Positions 34,574 to 43,468 of a DNA stretch of 64,000 nucleotides are shown piece after piece. Numbering within the stretch: the stretch's first letter is position 1; every line of letters starts with the position of its first letter. The position numbers and the translations under genes were made by a program. This stretch comes from a virus. The stretch spans positions 124,001 to 188,000 of IMG/VR virus record IMGVR_UViG_3300046777_002658. One strand, given 5' to 3'. A model generated the notes under the pieces. It searched no databases, was not told the origin of the DNA, and saw nothing but the letters and a program-made list of their open reading frames with translations.

Positions 34574-35530
34574 ATGACTCATCAGTTTGAAAGTGGAATG
34601 TTTGTGAAAGTTCCAGCATGGCACGGGCTGGGCACTGTTATCAAGGATAAGGTATATAGCTCTGAAGAGGCTTTGAGACTAGCAGGTGCAGACTGGACTG
34701 TCTCTCTTCAAACTATGAAAGTTGGGGATAGAGAAGTTCCTAATAGTAAAGCTGTGCAAAGAGACGACACAGGAGCAATTATTGGGGTTGTTGGTAGCAG
34801 TTATGTTCTCAAGCAGAATAAGGATGCTTTTAGGTTCTTTGACCCTTTCTTACATGAAAAGGATTGCTATATATCTACTGCAGGAGTTTTGAGCGGTGGT
34901 AAGAAAGTATTTATAACTGCTGAGATTGAAACAAGCAACAATGAGATTGTAGACGGAGATGAGATAAAAAACTATCTTCTTTTGGCTAACGCTCATGATG
35001 GCTCTATGAAGCTGACAACTAAGTTTGTGACAGAAAGAGTTGTCTGTGCAAACACTTTAAGAGTAGCACTGGCAGAAGGAGGAGCTTTCAGGTCTGTCTC
35101 CCATACCTCTTCAATGGATTCTAAGTTGAGTCAAATTCAAGCTTCCTTATCCTTAGCTAAAAAAAGCTTTGAAGACACTGCTATGCGTTACCAACAATTA
35201 GCAGCAACTAACTTATCTACAGAACAGTTTCGTGGATATCTTGAAAGTCTATTTACAGATGACTTAAAGAAAGCTAGTGACAGACTTGAAAGGACAGCAA
35301 ACCTAGAGGATGTTAGAGCCTGCAGGAAGATTCTTAACGCCTATGACAACACTCCTGACTTACAACTAAATGGTGTGCGTGGCACTGCTTGGGCGGCAGT
35401 AAATTCTGTTTCTGAATTTTTAACCCATGAAAAGAGTAAAAACACAGACAGTAGATACAACTCCTTGTGGTTTGGCAGCGATGCTAACTTGTTAGATAAA
35501 GCTGAAAAACTGGCTTTTGCTTTTGTGTAG
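34574..35530 (+). CDS. DUF932 (LGT/TIGR03299-type) protein
   Basis: The 318-residue protein starts with the DUF932 signature PAWHGLGTVIKDKV, then VVGSSYVLKQNKDAF, LANAHDGSMKLTTKFV and RVVCANTLRVAL. Proteins of this family are common in large phages and plasmids, often near replication genes, and their biochemical role is not known. It is of normal length. Confidence 0.8.
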   Translation: MTHQFESGMFVKVPAWHGLGTVIKDKVYSSEEALRLAGADWTVSLQTMKVGDREVPNSKAVQRDDTGAIIGVVGSSYVLKQNKDAFRFFDPFLHEKDCYISTAGVLSGGKKVFITAEIETSNNEIVDGDEIKNYLLLANAHDGSMKLTTKFVTERVVCANTLRVALAEGGAFRSVSHTSSMDSKLSQIQASLSLAKKSFEDTAMRYQQLAATNLSTEQFRGYLESLFTDDLKKASDRLERTANLEDVRACRKILNAYDNTPDLQLNGVRGTAWAAVNSVSEFLTHEKSKNTDSRYNSLWFGSDANLLDKAEKLAFAFV

Positions 35531-35536
35531 TTTATC

Positions 35537-35560
35537 AGGGGTTTTACTAACCCCTTTTCT
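35537..35560 (+). terminator. Intrinsic terminator after DUF932 gene
   Basis: AGGGGTT and AACCCCT form a 7-bp stem with a TTACT-type loop followed by TTTTCT. The next ATG (35561) directly follows the T run. Confidence 0.75.
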
Positions 35561-35692
35561 ATGAGTAAACCTAAAATAATAGGTCTGTACACTTCTCTTG
35601 CTTACGTTATCTATCTTGATAAAAAGTTGATATACCAAGCAGGTAACTCTCCATTAGAGTCGCAGGTATATCTGCCAGCAAAAGAGGGTTAG
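35561..35692 (+). pseudogene. 5' part of a small gene split by a TnpB element
   Basis: A 43-codon ORF starts MSKPKIIGLYTSLAYVIYLD and ends KEG at 35692. The rest of the gene seems to be at 36979-37086, beyond a TnpB element. Joined after KE, the product would be a small protein of about 75 residues. No family is recognised. Confidence 0.5.
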
Positions 35693-36978
35693 TAGCTAGT
35701 TACTGTTTTATTAACTAATAATAACAAATACTAACATTTGCTCAAAATTTCGACTCATCTGCTCTTGATGACAGAATTACAGTAAAATACTTGTATGTTA
35801 CTAGGATTCAAGACCCAACTCAAGGTTAACAAGCAACAACAACTACTACTAGCACAACACGCAGGAGTAGCTAGACACGCTTGGAATCAAGGTTTAGCAC
35901 TTTGTCAACAGGTATTATTACATAACAAACTTAATCCTGAAGACAAAATCAAATTTCCTACAGCCATAGATTTACATAAATGGTTAGTAGCAGCCATTAA
36001 ATCTACCCATCCTTGGTATTATGACGTATCCAAATGCGCCCCTCAATACGCATTAAGATATCTCTCAGATGCCTTTAAAGCTTTCTTTAAAAAAAGTAAA
36101 GGATTTCCTAAGTTTAAGAAAAAAGGGAGACATGATTCTTTTACCTTAGATGGGTCAATAAAAATTGACTACAGAAAGGTAAAAGTTCCTGTCATTGGTT
36201 GGCTGAAAACTTATGAAATTCTCCCGACAGGATATAAACCTAAATCTGTCACCATAAGTAAACAGGCTGATAAATGGTTTATCTCTTGGAAACTGGAGGT
36301 GAGAACGACTCAAACCGAGAAAAATCAAGAGTTTGTAGGAGTAGATTTAGGCATAAATCATCTAGCAATATTATCAACAGGAGAAATATTCAATGGTGTA
36401 AAAAGCTATAAAAAGTATGAAGATAAACTAGCAAGAATGCAATATTTGAACCGACATAAACTCATAGGTTCAAATAATTATAGAAAAGCACAAATCAAAA
36501 TAGTGAGATTACACCAAAAAATAGCCAACATCAGAAAAGATACATTACATAAAATCACTACCTATATCAGCAAAAACCACGCGGTTATAGGGATAGAAGA
36601 TTTGAATGTATCTGGGATGTTAGCGAATGGGAAATTATCAAAAGCTATTGCGAATATGGGCTTTTATGAATTTAGAAGGCAGCTAGAATACAAAACACAA
36701 CTGTATGGCAGTAAGTTAGTAATTGTGGATAGATTTTATCCCAGTAGTAAGACTTGCTCAAATTGTGGAGAGAAAAAATCATCACTGTCATTATCTCAAA
36801 GAGTGTTTAAATGTGATAGTTGTGGCTTTGAGATTGACAGAGATTTAAACGCTGCGATTAACTTAAAACAAGAAGCGGTCAGATTGACCGTGTTAGCCTG
36901 TGGACTAGATAGTGCCGACACTTCTAGGGTGAAGCAGGAAGAAAAAGCTGGCTGTTGTTAGCATTAGTTAGCTTTTTT
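35693..36978 (+). mobile_element. Solo-TnpB element of IS200/IS605 type
   Basis: The element consists of tnpB with short flanks and no tnpA, so it would depend on another transposase. Its ends are judged from the interruption of a small gene: left end near TTAGTAGCTAGTTAC, right end near TTAGTTAGCTTTTTTG. The exact cut sites are not certain by a few bases. The 3' end of tnpB and its downstream sequence are where a guide RNA (omega/reRNA) would be made. Confidence 0.6.
35795..36961 (+). CDS. tnpB: TnpB RNA-guided nuclease
   Basis: The 388-residue protein has the usual TnpB start (FKTQLKVNKQQQLLL), a RuvC motif I FVGVDLGINHLAIL, motif II GIEDLNVSGML, a zinc finger CSNCGEKKSSLSLSQ...CDSCG, and RuvC III RDLNAAINL. 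All three catalytic acids appear present, so the RNA-guided DNA cleavage known for the family is plausible. It is intact and of normal length (close to 400). It sits inside a small phage gene. Confidence 0.93.
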   Translation: MLLGFKTQLKVNKQQQLLLAQHAGVARHAWNQGLALCQQVLLHNKLNPEDKIKFPTAIDLHKWLVAAIKSTHPWYYDVSKCAPQYALRYLSDAFKAFFKKSKGFPKFKKKGRHDSFTLDGSIKIDYRKVKVPVIGWLKTYEILPTGYKPKSVTISKQADKWFISWKLEVRTTQTEKNQEFVGVDLGINHLAILSTGEIFNGVKSYKKYEDKLARMQYLNRHKLIGSNNYRKAQIKIVRLHQKIANIRKDTLHKITTYISKNHAVIGIEDLNVSGMLANGKLSKAIANMGFYEFRRQLEYKTQLYGSKLVIVDRFYPSSKTCSNCGEKKSSLSLSQRVFKCDSCGFEIDRDLNAAINLKQEAVRLTVLACGLDSADTSRVKQEEKAGCC

Positions 36979-37086
36979 GTATCGGCTGCAAAGGAACTAG
37001 CAGAACTTAATAATGCAGATTTTGTAGAAGTTAGCCAAAGTCCGGTTGAGTTATTCTTAGCAGGAGTCTATCAAAAAAAGCACTGA
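36979..37086 (+). pseudogene. 3' part of the small gene split by the TnpB element
   Basis: An open, start-less stretch reads VSAAKELAELNNADFVEVSQ then a tail ending AGVYQKKH and a stop at 37086. Joined to the 5' part it gives ...LPAKE-VSAAKELAEL. It lies immediately after the element's right end. Confidence 0.5.
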
Positions 37087-37152
37087 CCCAAAGAAACCTC
37101 AATATACTTTTGTACCTCTCTGGTAAAATACTTAAAACTAGAGAAGCAGCTA

Positions 37153-37338
37153 ATGAAGAAAGTAATTTTGTTTTTGGCTTGGGTAGTGGTGCTCTACAGA
37201 GGTTATCTTTTACTAGACAAATTTAGTAAATCTAATCCAGATCATGTACTCTATGTAGTTATTTTCATAGTCTCTGCTACTCTGTTAGTGCTTGGAGTAG
37301 CATCTTTCATAGAATCTTTAGAAAGAAAAAGAAAATAA
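37153..37338 (+). CDS. Small membrane protein with two predicted helices
   Basis: This 61-residue protein has two hydrophobic stretches, VILFLAWVVVLYRGYLLL (4-21) and VLYVVIFIVSATLLVLGVAS (32-51), with a basic tail. The stop overlaps the next ATG. Two-helix proteins in phages often act at the host membrane, but holin or exclusion function is only a guess. Confidence 0.55.
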   Translation: MKKVILFLAWVVVLYRGYLLLDKFSKSNPDHVLYVVIFIVSATLLVLGVASFIESLERKRK

Positions 37339-37589
37339 TGGACATAATCAAAGACTTGTTAGAGCTAGTAGATGAAAATCCTGATCAAGCAAATGAGTTC
37401 TGGTTAAAAGTTGGTGATAGAGTAGCTTGGAAACCAGACCCAGTAGTTTTAGGTACTGTTAAGTCAGTTGACTTAGACTGCTACCCACTAGAAAAGTATG
37501 GCATTACTACTGCCAACATTGAGTGGGACGACTGTGCTGGCTCTATAGATATTCAGTGGACAAACAAATTAGAAAAAGTTGAAAACTAA
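37338..37589 (+). CDS. Small unknown acidic protein
   Basis: This 83-residue protein has WLKVGDRVAWKPDPVVLGTV, which resembles a short SH3-like or KOW-type strand pair. It is coupled to the membrane protein by an overlapping stop and start. No family is recognised. Confidence 0.5.
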   Translation: MDIIKDLLELVDENPDQANEFWLKVGDRVAWKPDPVVLGTVKSVDLDCYPLEKYGITTANIEWDDCAGSIDIQWTNKLEKVEN

Positions 37590-37629
37590 AGGATTGACAA
37601 ATTTTCAGCAAATTGTTAGAGTCAGACAC

Positions 37630-37696
37630 CCCACGCCTTTAGGCGTGGGCTTCCACGGCGCGAGGACTTTGGTGAACTGTTGTCTTGGCAGTTCAC
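37630..37696 (+). repeat. IS200/IS605-like end hairpins (element remnant)
   Basis: CCCACGCC/GGCGTGGG forms an 8-bp stem around TTTA (37630-37649), the shape of an IS200/IS605 imperfect-palindrome end. A second hairpin, GTGAACTG/CAGTTCAC (37672-37696), follows. No transposase lies between them and the next gene. It is probably a leftover IS end. Confidence 0.55.
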
Positions 37697-37818
37697 ACTT
37701 TTGTGTAACTACAGCAGCAGTATGTCATAAGTATAAAATAAGCAAAAAAAAGACTATCTGCTTTTACTAACAGCAAAGAGTATTTTAAGTTGGTAGTACA
37801 GTAACTACAACTAAGACC

Positions 37819-38583
37819 GTGAAAAACCGACCTACTACCTCAAAAGAGGTGCTGCAAGATTTGTACAGAGCAAACCAACAGCAGCCAGAAACTTCTAACA
37901 ACATAGCAGTAGACACAGGCATACAAATAATTAAGGAATACAAAAACACAGGCTATCTATCATGGGATGGAGCAGCTATACTAGCAGCCTGCGGAACTGT
38001 ACTAATAGCTAACACAGTTACAAACATTATTAACCTGGTAAGCATAGGTAATACTGCCGCAAGAAATGCTATTATTTATCTGTCAGACACGCATTTTAAA
38101 GAAACTGAATACATAGAAGGTATTTTAAGAGATTTGTTGGTAGCAAGTGATTCAGATAGAGTCTGCCTGGGAATATTGCACAATGGAGAACGCTGGGGCT
38201 CTAAGCATTTTACAAAAATGACTATTGCCTACGAGACCAGAAAATCTGGCATATCGTCTATTAAATCTTTGTTTAAAGGAGTTGATATAGAAAAGGTTAG
38301 AGAAGAGCTAAAGATTGCTACACACACAAAGTTTATAACCTTTAACCGCAGTGACTCAGGTTTATCTAGAGGCTGTCAGGTCTATTTGGATAGTGTAGGT
38401 ATCAAGTCAGTCAGCACAAGACTTTTAAGGTCTAAAGAAGGTGTTTATGGCATCCTTGAGCTACAAAAGTTATCAGAGAATAATTTAGTTATGAATGATA
38501 ACAAGTCTGAGCAAACAGAAGAGATATACAACAAACTTTCTTGGGCAATGGACAGAGTAAGAAAAGGAAAAAAACTCTTCTAA
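37819..38583 (+). CDS. Membrane-anchored GAF-like domain protein
   Basis: This 254-residue protein starts at GTG. A hydrophobic helix near residues 50-75 (AAILAACGTVLIANTVTNII) may anchor it. The following part (DRVCLGILHNGERWGSKHFT, then GVYGILELQ) resembles a small GAF fold. It could sense a small ligand or only be structural. Position gives no clear partner. Confidence 0.5.
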   Translation: MKNRPTTSKEVLQDLYRANQQQPETSNNIAVDTGIQIIKEYKNTGYLSWDGAAILAACGTVLIANTVTNIINLVSIGNTAARNAIIYLSDTHFKETEYIEGILRDLLVASDSDRVCLGILHNGERWGSKHFTKMTIAYETRKSGISSIKSLFKGVDIEKVREELKIATHTKFITFNRSDSGLSRGCQVYLDSVGIKSVSTRLLRSKEGVYGILELQKLSENNLVMNDNKSEQTEEIYNKLSWAMDRVRKGKKLF

Positions 38584-38618
38584 TAAGCTATAATAGTAGA
38601 AAGTTTACTTTTTAGTTA

Positions 38619-39848
38619 ATGAGACTATACGCAGGGATTATACTTTCACAGCCAGCCGCCAGCCCTCTTTATTTCTATGCACGAGCAAAAGATACTAAGG
38701 GGGCTGGTTGGTTGCGTTTAAGTATTAAACACCTATGTAAATTCTTTAACAAAAGTAAAAGCGTTATTTTATGGTGGGCTAGAAACTGCTTTTACTTTTG
38801 GGATGCTGAAGTAAGAGGGGATAGGTTATTCCTCAAATACAAATCAATCTCTAAAGTAAAAGCAAACAGTAAAGTTCCAGCACATACAAGCTTTGAAAGT
38901 TCTATAGAATCTCTAAAGGATTTAAAAACTCTGAAAGCTGTATGCTATGAAGCTGCACTAGCTAGACAACAAGAATCCTGTCAATACAAAATTGAGAGGC
39001 TTGTTGGCTCTAGTAAGAAAATGTTTATGCCTCCCTCATTAGAAAGCGTGCGAAGGTCCAATTATGTTAGTGGCTGTGAGCACGTTGAGAGAGGGAGTAC
39101 AGCAAGAGCATTTGTTAAAAAACACGTAATACCTATTGGTGCGAGCCAATCAACAGTTGCTGCAAAAGTAGGACGCAGTACCTCAACTTTAGCTAGACAT
39201 ACTAAACATTTAGCTAGAGTACAAGTCTGGTGGCGTGTGAATCTTAGAAGTAATAGCCAAGAAACACCTAAATACTACTACTCAGTTAGAGTATCTAAGG
39301 TCAAGAAAGATGGAAGCACTCGAGAAGAGAACCATTTGTACCGTAGGATGCCTAACTATTACTTCTGTAATGTTCGCACTAGACCAGAGCTAACCGCTGA
39401 AGTATTCACAAACCCAGATCCTTGTGCCACTTTAGATGACAAGCAAAAACTGATTAACTATGTTGTCAGTCAAATGCCTAAATCTAAACCAAAAGGTGGT
39501 CAGCAAGGTGACTTATCTAAACCTGAGATACAGGCTAAGTATCTAGAGAAGCTTTCTAACCTTCCTAAAGACAGGTTAGATAAGCTAGTCTGTGGTTTTC
39601 TTATGTACGCCAGCGGTGAGCCTGAGTCCTATGACAAGAAGCAAGCCATTCTCTCCCAGCTATCTCAAGTTAAGTTCTTTGATCTTATAGATAAGATTCG
39701 TAATACTTTACCTTTATTAAAAGCTGACAGAGACTCCAGATTAATGGATTACCTTTGCTTGCTTTTAAAGAGAGCACAAAAGACTTGCATGGTTATTCCT
39801 CCAATGTGGGAAAGCTATAGAGATACAGGATATAGAATGGGTTGTTAG
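38619..39848 (+). CDS. Unknown 409-residue protein with helix-turn-helix
   Basis: The first 65 residues include WLRLSIKHLCKFFNKSKSVI (winged-helix-like) and a middle segment SQSTVAAKVGRSTSTLARHT is a good helix-turn-helix. Such two-HTH proteins may act in replication initiation or transcription control. The rest is helical. No enzyme motif is seen. Confidence 0.5.
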   Translation: MRLYAGIILSQPAASPLYFYARAKDTKGAGWLRLSIKHLCKFFNKSKSVILWWARNCFYFWDAEVRGDRLFLKYKSISKVKANSKVPAHTSFESSIESLKDLKTLKAVCYEAALARQQESCQYKIERLVGSSKKMFMPPSLESVRRSNYVSGCEHVERGSTARAFVKKHVIPIGASQSTVAAKVGRSTSTLARHTKHLARVQVWWRVNLRSNSQETPKYYYSVRVSKVKKDGSTREENHLYRRMPNYYFCNVRTRPELTAEVFTNPDPCATLDDKQKLINYVVSQMPKSKPKGGQQGDLSKPEIQAKYLEKLSNLPKDRLDKLVCGFLMYASGEPESYDKKQAILSQLSQVKFFDLIDKIRNTLPLLKADRDSRLMDYLCLLLKRAQKTCMVIPPMWESYRDTGYRMGC

Positions 39849-39873
39849 GGTAGTTAATACATAAATATCTTTC

Positions 39874-39910
39874 ATCAGCTGAGTTAGTAATTAGTTCAGC
39901 TGATTTGTCA
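39874..39910 (+). terminator. Hairpin with 9-bp arms
   Basis: ATCAGCTGA and TCAGCTGAT enclose a 13-nt loop and are followed by TTGTCATAAG. It probably ends transcription of the HTH gene; an A-rich AAGAAAAAAGAATAGAGAAAGG element follows at 39912. Confidence 0.55.
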
Positions 39911-39957
39911 TAAGAAAAAAGAATAGAGAAAGGTAATTAGCTAGTTTTGTGTATAGT

Positions 39958-40365
39958 ATGACCAAAGCAAAAAAAGAGATATATAAAAGCCTTTACCATT
40001 TTGGGGATGAAGGAATAATAACTGAATGGTCTGTAGTAAAACAAGGCACAGTCTACCTTTATGTTTTAGGAAAAGGTAAGGAAGAAACTTTTGGAGAGCA
40101 GCAGCTATTACCTTCTACACCTCTTGACTGTAAAGGAAAGGCTATAAGCATAAGAGCTTGGTCTTCTACTAATGCTAGATGGCGCTTAGGTTACTTCTTT
40201 GCTTCAAAAGAGGACGCTTTAGACTACCTCAGACTGTACAAACAATCCCAGAGTGAGGTAGCAGAACCAAAAGAACATAAAATAGTTAAAATTAAACACT
40301 TAATGGAGCAAGCCTTCAAATCGCTTCAAGAAGCTAAAAGATTACAGGATTCTTTTGATGAGTAA
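39958..40365 (+). CDS. Small unknown protein
   Basis: From the ATG at 39958 this 135-residue protein includes RWRLGYFFASKEDALDYL and an end with EHKIVKIKHLMEQAFKSL. GTG at 39949 is an alternative start. It overlaps the next gene by 11 bp. No family is recognised. Confidence 0.5.
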   Translation: MTKAKKEIYKSLYHFGDEGIITEWSVVKQGTVYLYVLGKGKEETFGEQQLLPSTPLDCKGKAISIRAWSSTNARWRLGYFFASKEDALDYLRLYKQSQSEVAEPKEHKIVKIKHLMEQAFKSLQEAKRLQDSFDE

Positions 40366-41845
40366 CCCACATTACAAACCAATATGCCGAGCCAACGAAC
40401 TGATCGTCGGAACTGGTAGAGCAATCATTATCACAGGCTGGACTCCCAAAGAGCGTGTAGCTAAGTTACTAGAAACGCATGAGTATGCCTGTATTGGTAA
40501 CTTGTATAGCCCGATGTATGGGTTAACGCCTTTAGTAGTTAACCTTCTAGCTAATCCTTATAATTGGGATATACACCTGCTGTCAGCTACAAACCAAGAT
40601 AAAGTAGCTAGAGCTGTAGAAGCTTTTTATTACTTTTTAAAAGGGCATTATTTTTTAGATGACAAGTACCTTGTAACAAAATATAAGGATGGAGAAGTTA
40701 TTGGTTCCCTGAGCAATGTATTTGATCCTATAGCTTTAAAAAAAGCTATTAACTGTTTATCTAATAGACTGTGGGAACCAGTAGAAAAGATTGAGGACTT
40801 AGTAGAATGTGTTAAGAGTGCAGAAAGATGGAAATATCCTCTTAGAAGGTTTGCTGAACCAGTCATGATAAAAATACCAAAACCAGAATCTCTAACTTTA
40901 CCAGGAGATCTCTCTGGGCATTTAGTCAAAGGACAGACGGTAGCAGAAGTATGGTTAAAGGCGATCGCACTAATCAGGTCTACAGGTAGACTCACTAAGT
41001 CGCAGTATGGTGAGCGTCAAGAGTTAATACAGATGACCTCTGTAGTTCATAACGAACCAGCAGAGTTCCATTTCGAGCCCTGGCTGCCTGTTACCAAGGA
41101 TTTTATGGAAGGCTACGCTCCTCAGATGTGTTATGGAGAGTTACCAGAAGGTGTCAGCTACACTTATGGGTCTAAGATTAGAAACTGGCAGTTTAAGAAC
41201 AATGTTTCTTTGGTTAGCATAGACCAGCTAACAGAAGTAGCCAGTAAACTAGTGTTTAACAAAGACTCTTCGCAGTGTACTATTTCCCTGTGGGATGTAG
41301 AGACAGACACCTTCTCAGAATCACCTCCATGTTTAACAAACATCTGGGTAAGATTAATAGACAGAAAACTAATCCTGATAGCTACCTTCCGCTCTCATGA
41401 TGTTTACACAGCTTACCCTAGTAATGTGATGGCTTTGAGAAAACTACAAGGCATCTTGTTAGATAAACTATATAAGTTTAGTGGTAAAGTATATGATGCT
41501 GGGGAGTTGATTATTAACTCTCAGTCAGCTCATATCTACAGTCACTCATTCCAGCATACAGATGATGTTCTGAAAGATCATAAGGCTACTAAAATTGACT
41601 ACAGTGACCCAGTTGGTAACTTTATTATTACTTGCAGAATTAAATTTGCTGAGGTAGAAGTAACTGTTACTCAAACAGACCCTGCTGGATTACCAGTTGC
41701 TGAGTATACAGGTAATAGTCCTTTAAAATTGGTAAGAGAAATAGCGATCGCCAACCCTGGTATTCAAGCAGTTCATCTAGGTTATTTAGGAATGGAGCTA
41801 CAGAAAGCAGCTGTACAGGGTTTAGACTACCAGCAGGATAAGTAA
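40355..41845 (+). CDS. Thymidylate-synthase-like protein
   Basis: The 496-residue protein has an N-terminal ATP/nucleotide-handling-like part (GRAIIITGWTPKERVAKLL), then VAEVWLKAIALIRSTGRL and ESPPCLTNIWVRLIDRKLIL followed by FRSHDVYTAYPSNVMALRKL. The Cys in PPCL, the R.SHD and the later GELIINSQSAHIYSH match ThyA-fold enzymes (catalytic Cys; RS.D; HIY). ThyA proteins methylate dUMP; divergent phage members make hydroxymethyl pyrimidines. The N-terminal extension resembles an archaeal/cyanobacterial type. Product is uncertain. Confidence 0.7.
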   Translation: MMSNPHYKPICRANELIVGTGRAIIITGWTPKERVAKLLETHEYACIGNLYSPMYGLTPLVVNLLANPYNWDIHLLSATNQDKVARAVEAFYYFLKGHYFLDDKYLVTKYKDGEVIGSLSNVFDPIALKKAINCLSNRLWEPVEKIEDLVECVKSAERWKYPLRRFAEPVMIKIPKPESLTLPGDLSGHLVKGQTVAEVWLKAIALIRSTGRLTKSQYGERQELIQMTSVVHNEPAEFHFEPWLPVTKDFMEGYAPQMCYGELPEGVSYTYGSKIRNWQFKNNVSLVSIDQLTEVASKLVFNKDSSQCTISLWDVETDTFSESPPCLTNIWVRLIDRKLILIATFRSHDVYTAYPSNVMALRKLQGILLDKLYKFSGKVYDAGELIINSQSAHIYSHSFQHTDDVLKDHKATKIDYSDPVGNFIITCRIKFAEVEVTVTQTDPAGLPVAEYTGNSPLKLVREIAIANPGIQAVHLGYLGMELQKAAVQGLDYQQDK

Positions 41846-41846
41846 G

Positions 41847-42059
41847 ATGGTTGAACTACCTCTGCCACACTCTAAGGTAGTATTTAGAGTCTATCCAGGT
41901 TCAGAAAGCTTTGGTTACAGAACTGTTCCAGACGGAATACTGCACAAAGGTATTTATAACGGAGACTACTGGATTTCAGAAAGACTGGAAGGTGAAACTC
42001 TAGGTAGAGCAAAGATGTACCATACTAACCAAATTCAAGATTGGCAATATCAACCTTAA
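41847..42059 (+). CDS. Small unknown protein
   Basis: This 70-residue, beta-rich protein (VVFRVYPGSESFGYRTV) starts 1 bp after the thymidylate-synthase-like gene. It is the last gene before an IS605-type element. No family is recognised. Confidence 0.5.
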   Translation: MVELPLPHSKVVFRVYPGSESFGYRTVPDGILHKGIYNGDYWISERLEGETLGRAKMYHTNQIQDWQYQP

Positions 42060-42107
42060 GAATCAAAAAAGAGTAAAAAGTTTGAGTCTGCTTTGACGAA
42101 CCTCGCC

Positions 42108-43433
42108 CTAAAAGGGACGAGGATTCTTATTCGTTGAGTACACTTTGGTTGCCCAAATACGTATTCTAGAAACGGTGGTCAAACACCGTCTACAGACTCT
42201 ACTTAAATCTATGTTTAAGTTCGTCGCTACCTTGCGTAAGATATTTGCAGAAGCTTGAAGGTCTGCATTGACGCAAAAACCGTTTTTAGTACGATACAAA
42301 CCACGTTTAATTCTCTTACCAGATGGTTTCCACCCAGTTGGTTTTTCTCCATACTAGGGCAGGGAGTCTCCATCTAAATACGAGGCAGCAGAAGTGTTAG
42401 CTTCTTCTGTTTCAACGTAGCGAATACCATACAGATCGCACAGTTGTTTAATCCGTTCTTTTAGCTTGGCTAAGGGCATCTGAACAAATTCCTGATTGGA
42501 TTTTTTACCCATATCAGCACCATTCTTGATCCCCTCATTCCAGCCAATTACTATGGTTCCAATACCATGAGAGAGGCAATGCTTTACAGCAATCCTCGCT
42601 GCTTTATTCACCATGTCACGCATCTGATGATTGCGCTTACGAGTAATCTGGTCTAAGAAACTATCCCAGTACGCTTTTGGCTTACCTTCTTTGTGGTTAG
42701 CAATTCTCTTGTTGTAAAGCTGATTCATAGATTTGGCTTGTCTAGAATCAACTAAAAATGAATTACCCAAAGTATCAACACAAGCCATTAGATTAGCTGA
42801 TGTTCCTAGATCAATTGACAAAGCTTGGTTAATATCTAGCTGAATATTGACTGGCTCTACTTCGTAACTGCACTCTAAGTAAAACTCTCCATTTTTAGGA
42901 AGGATTGTGAACTCTTTAACCTTTTGGAAATCAAGGTTGATTGGCAACGGCAAGAAAAATTCTTTGATGCCGAACCAACGTTTGATTTGCAACCCTAAAG
43001 GAAAACGAATTAATCCTTCACTAGTTATAGTTGGCTTCCCAGCACCAGTGTTAGGATAAGCAACTTTGAATAAACCTCCAGAATCTCTGTATTTTGGAGG
43101 TTTTGGTTTTTGTTCTAGTTCTCCTTTAAAGAATAGCTCTAGTAATTTTTTAAATGATCTAAATGCCTCGGAGACGCTCAACAAAGTTTGTTGTGCTGGC
43201 ACTGAAGGCATGGCTTGAGCATGAACGTTTTTCCCTATTTCATACACTGGGTCAAATTTGGAAATTATTCTCCCTGTTTTGAAGAATATTTGACGTGCCC
43301 AATATACCCCACAGTTGTACAAGCTATTCGACTGTTCACAAAGAAAAGTCAATATAGCTTTCGTGTCAGCATCGCAATATATTAAGTTTTGCTGAACACC
43401 CATTAACGATCTATCTTTTTTACTTTTCCCCAT
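42108..43433 (-). pseudogene. tnpB: tnpB interrupted by an in-frame amber codon
   Basis: The frame from 43433 reads a TnpB of IS605 type (LSIDLGTSANLMACVDTLG, GTIVIGWNEGIK, CD..IRYVETEEANTSAASYLDGDSLP) and stops at TAG 42354-42356. The same frame continues YGEKPTGWKPSGKRIKRGLY then FCVNADLQASANILRKVA, the normal end of the protein with the last RuvC motif (NADLQASANIL). Without readthrough this is a C-terminal truncation that removes a catalytic Asp. The zinc finger seen in other TnpBs is not obvious. Confidence 0.75.
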
Positions 43434-43468
43434 GCTGTGCTATATTTGGTCTGTTGATTTTAGTATAC

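Noticed and set aside
37579-37770. 63-codon ORF reading through GVGFHGARTLVNCC
   Set aside because: It translates an IS200/IS605 end hairpin and its flanking repeat; such ORFs are a known artefact of these ends.
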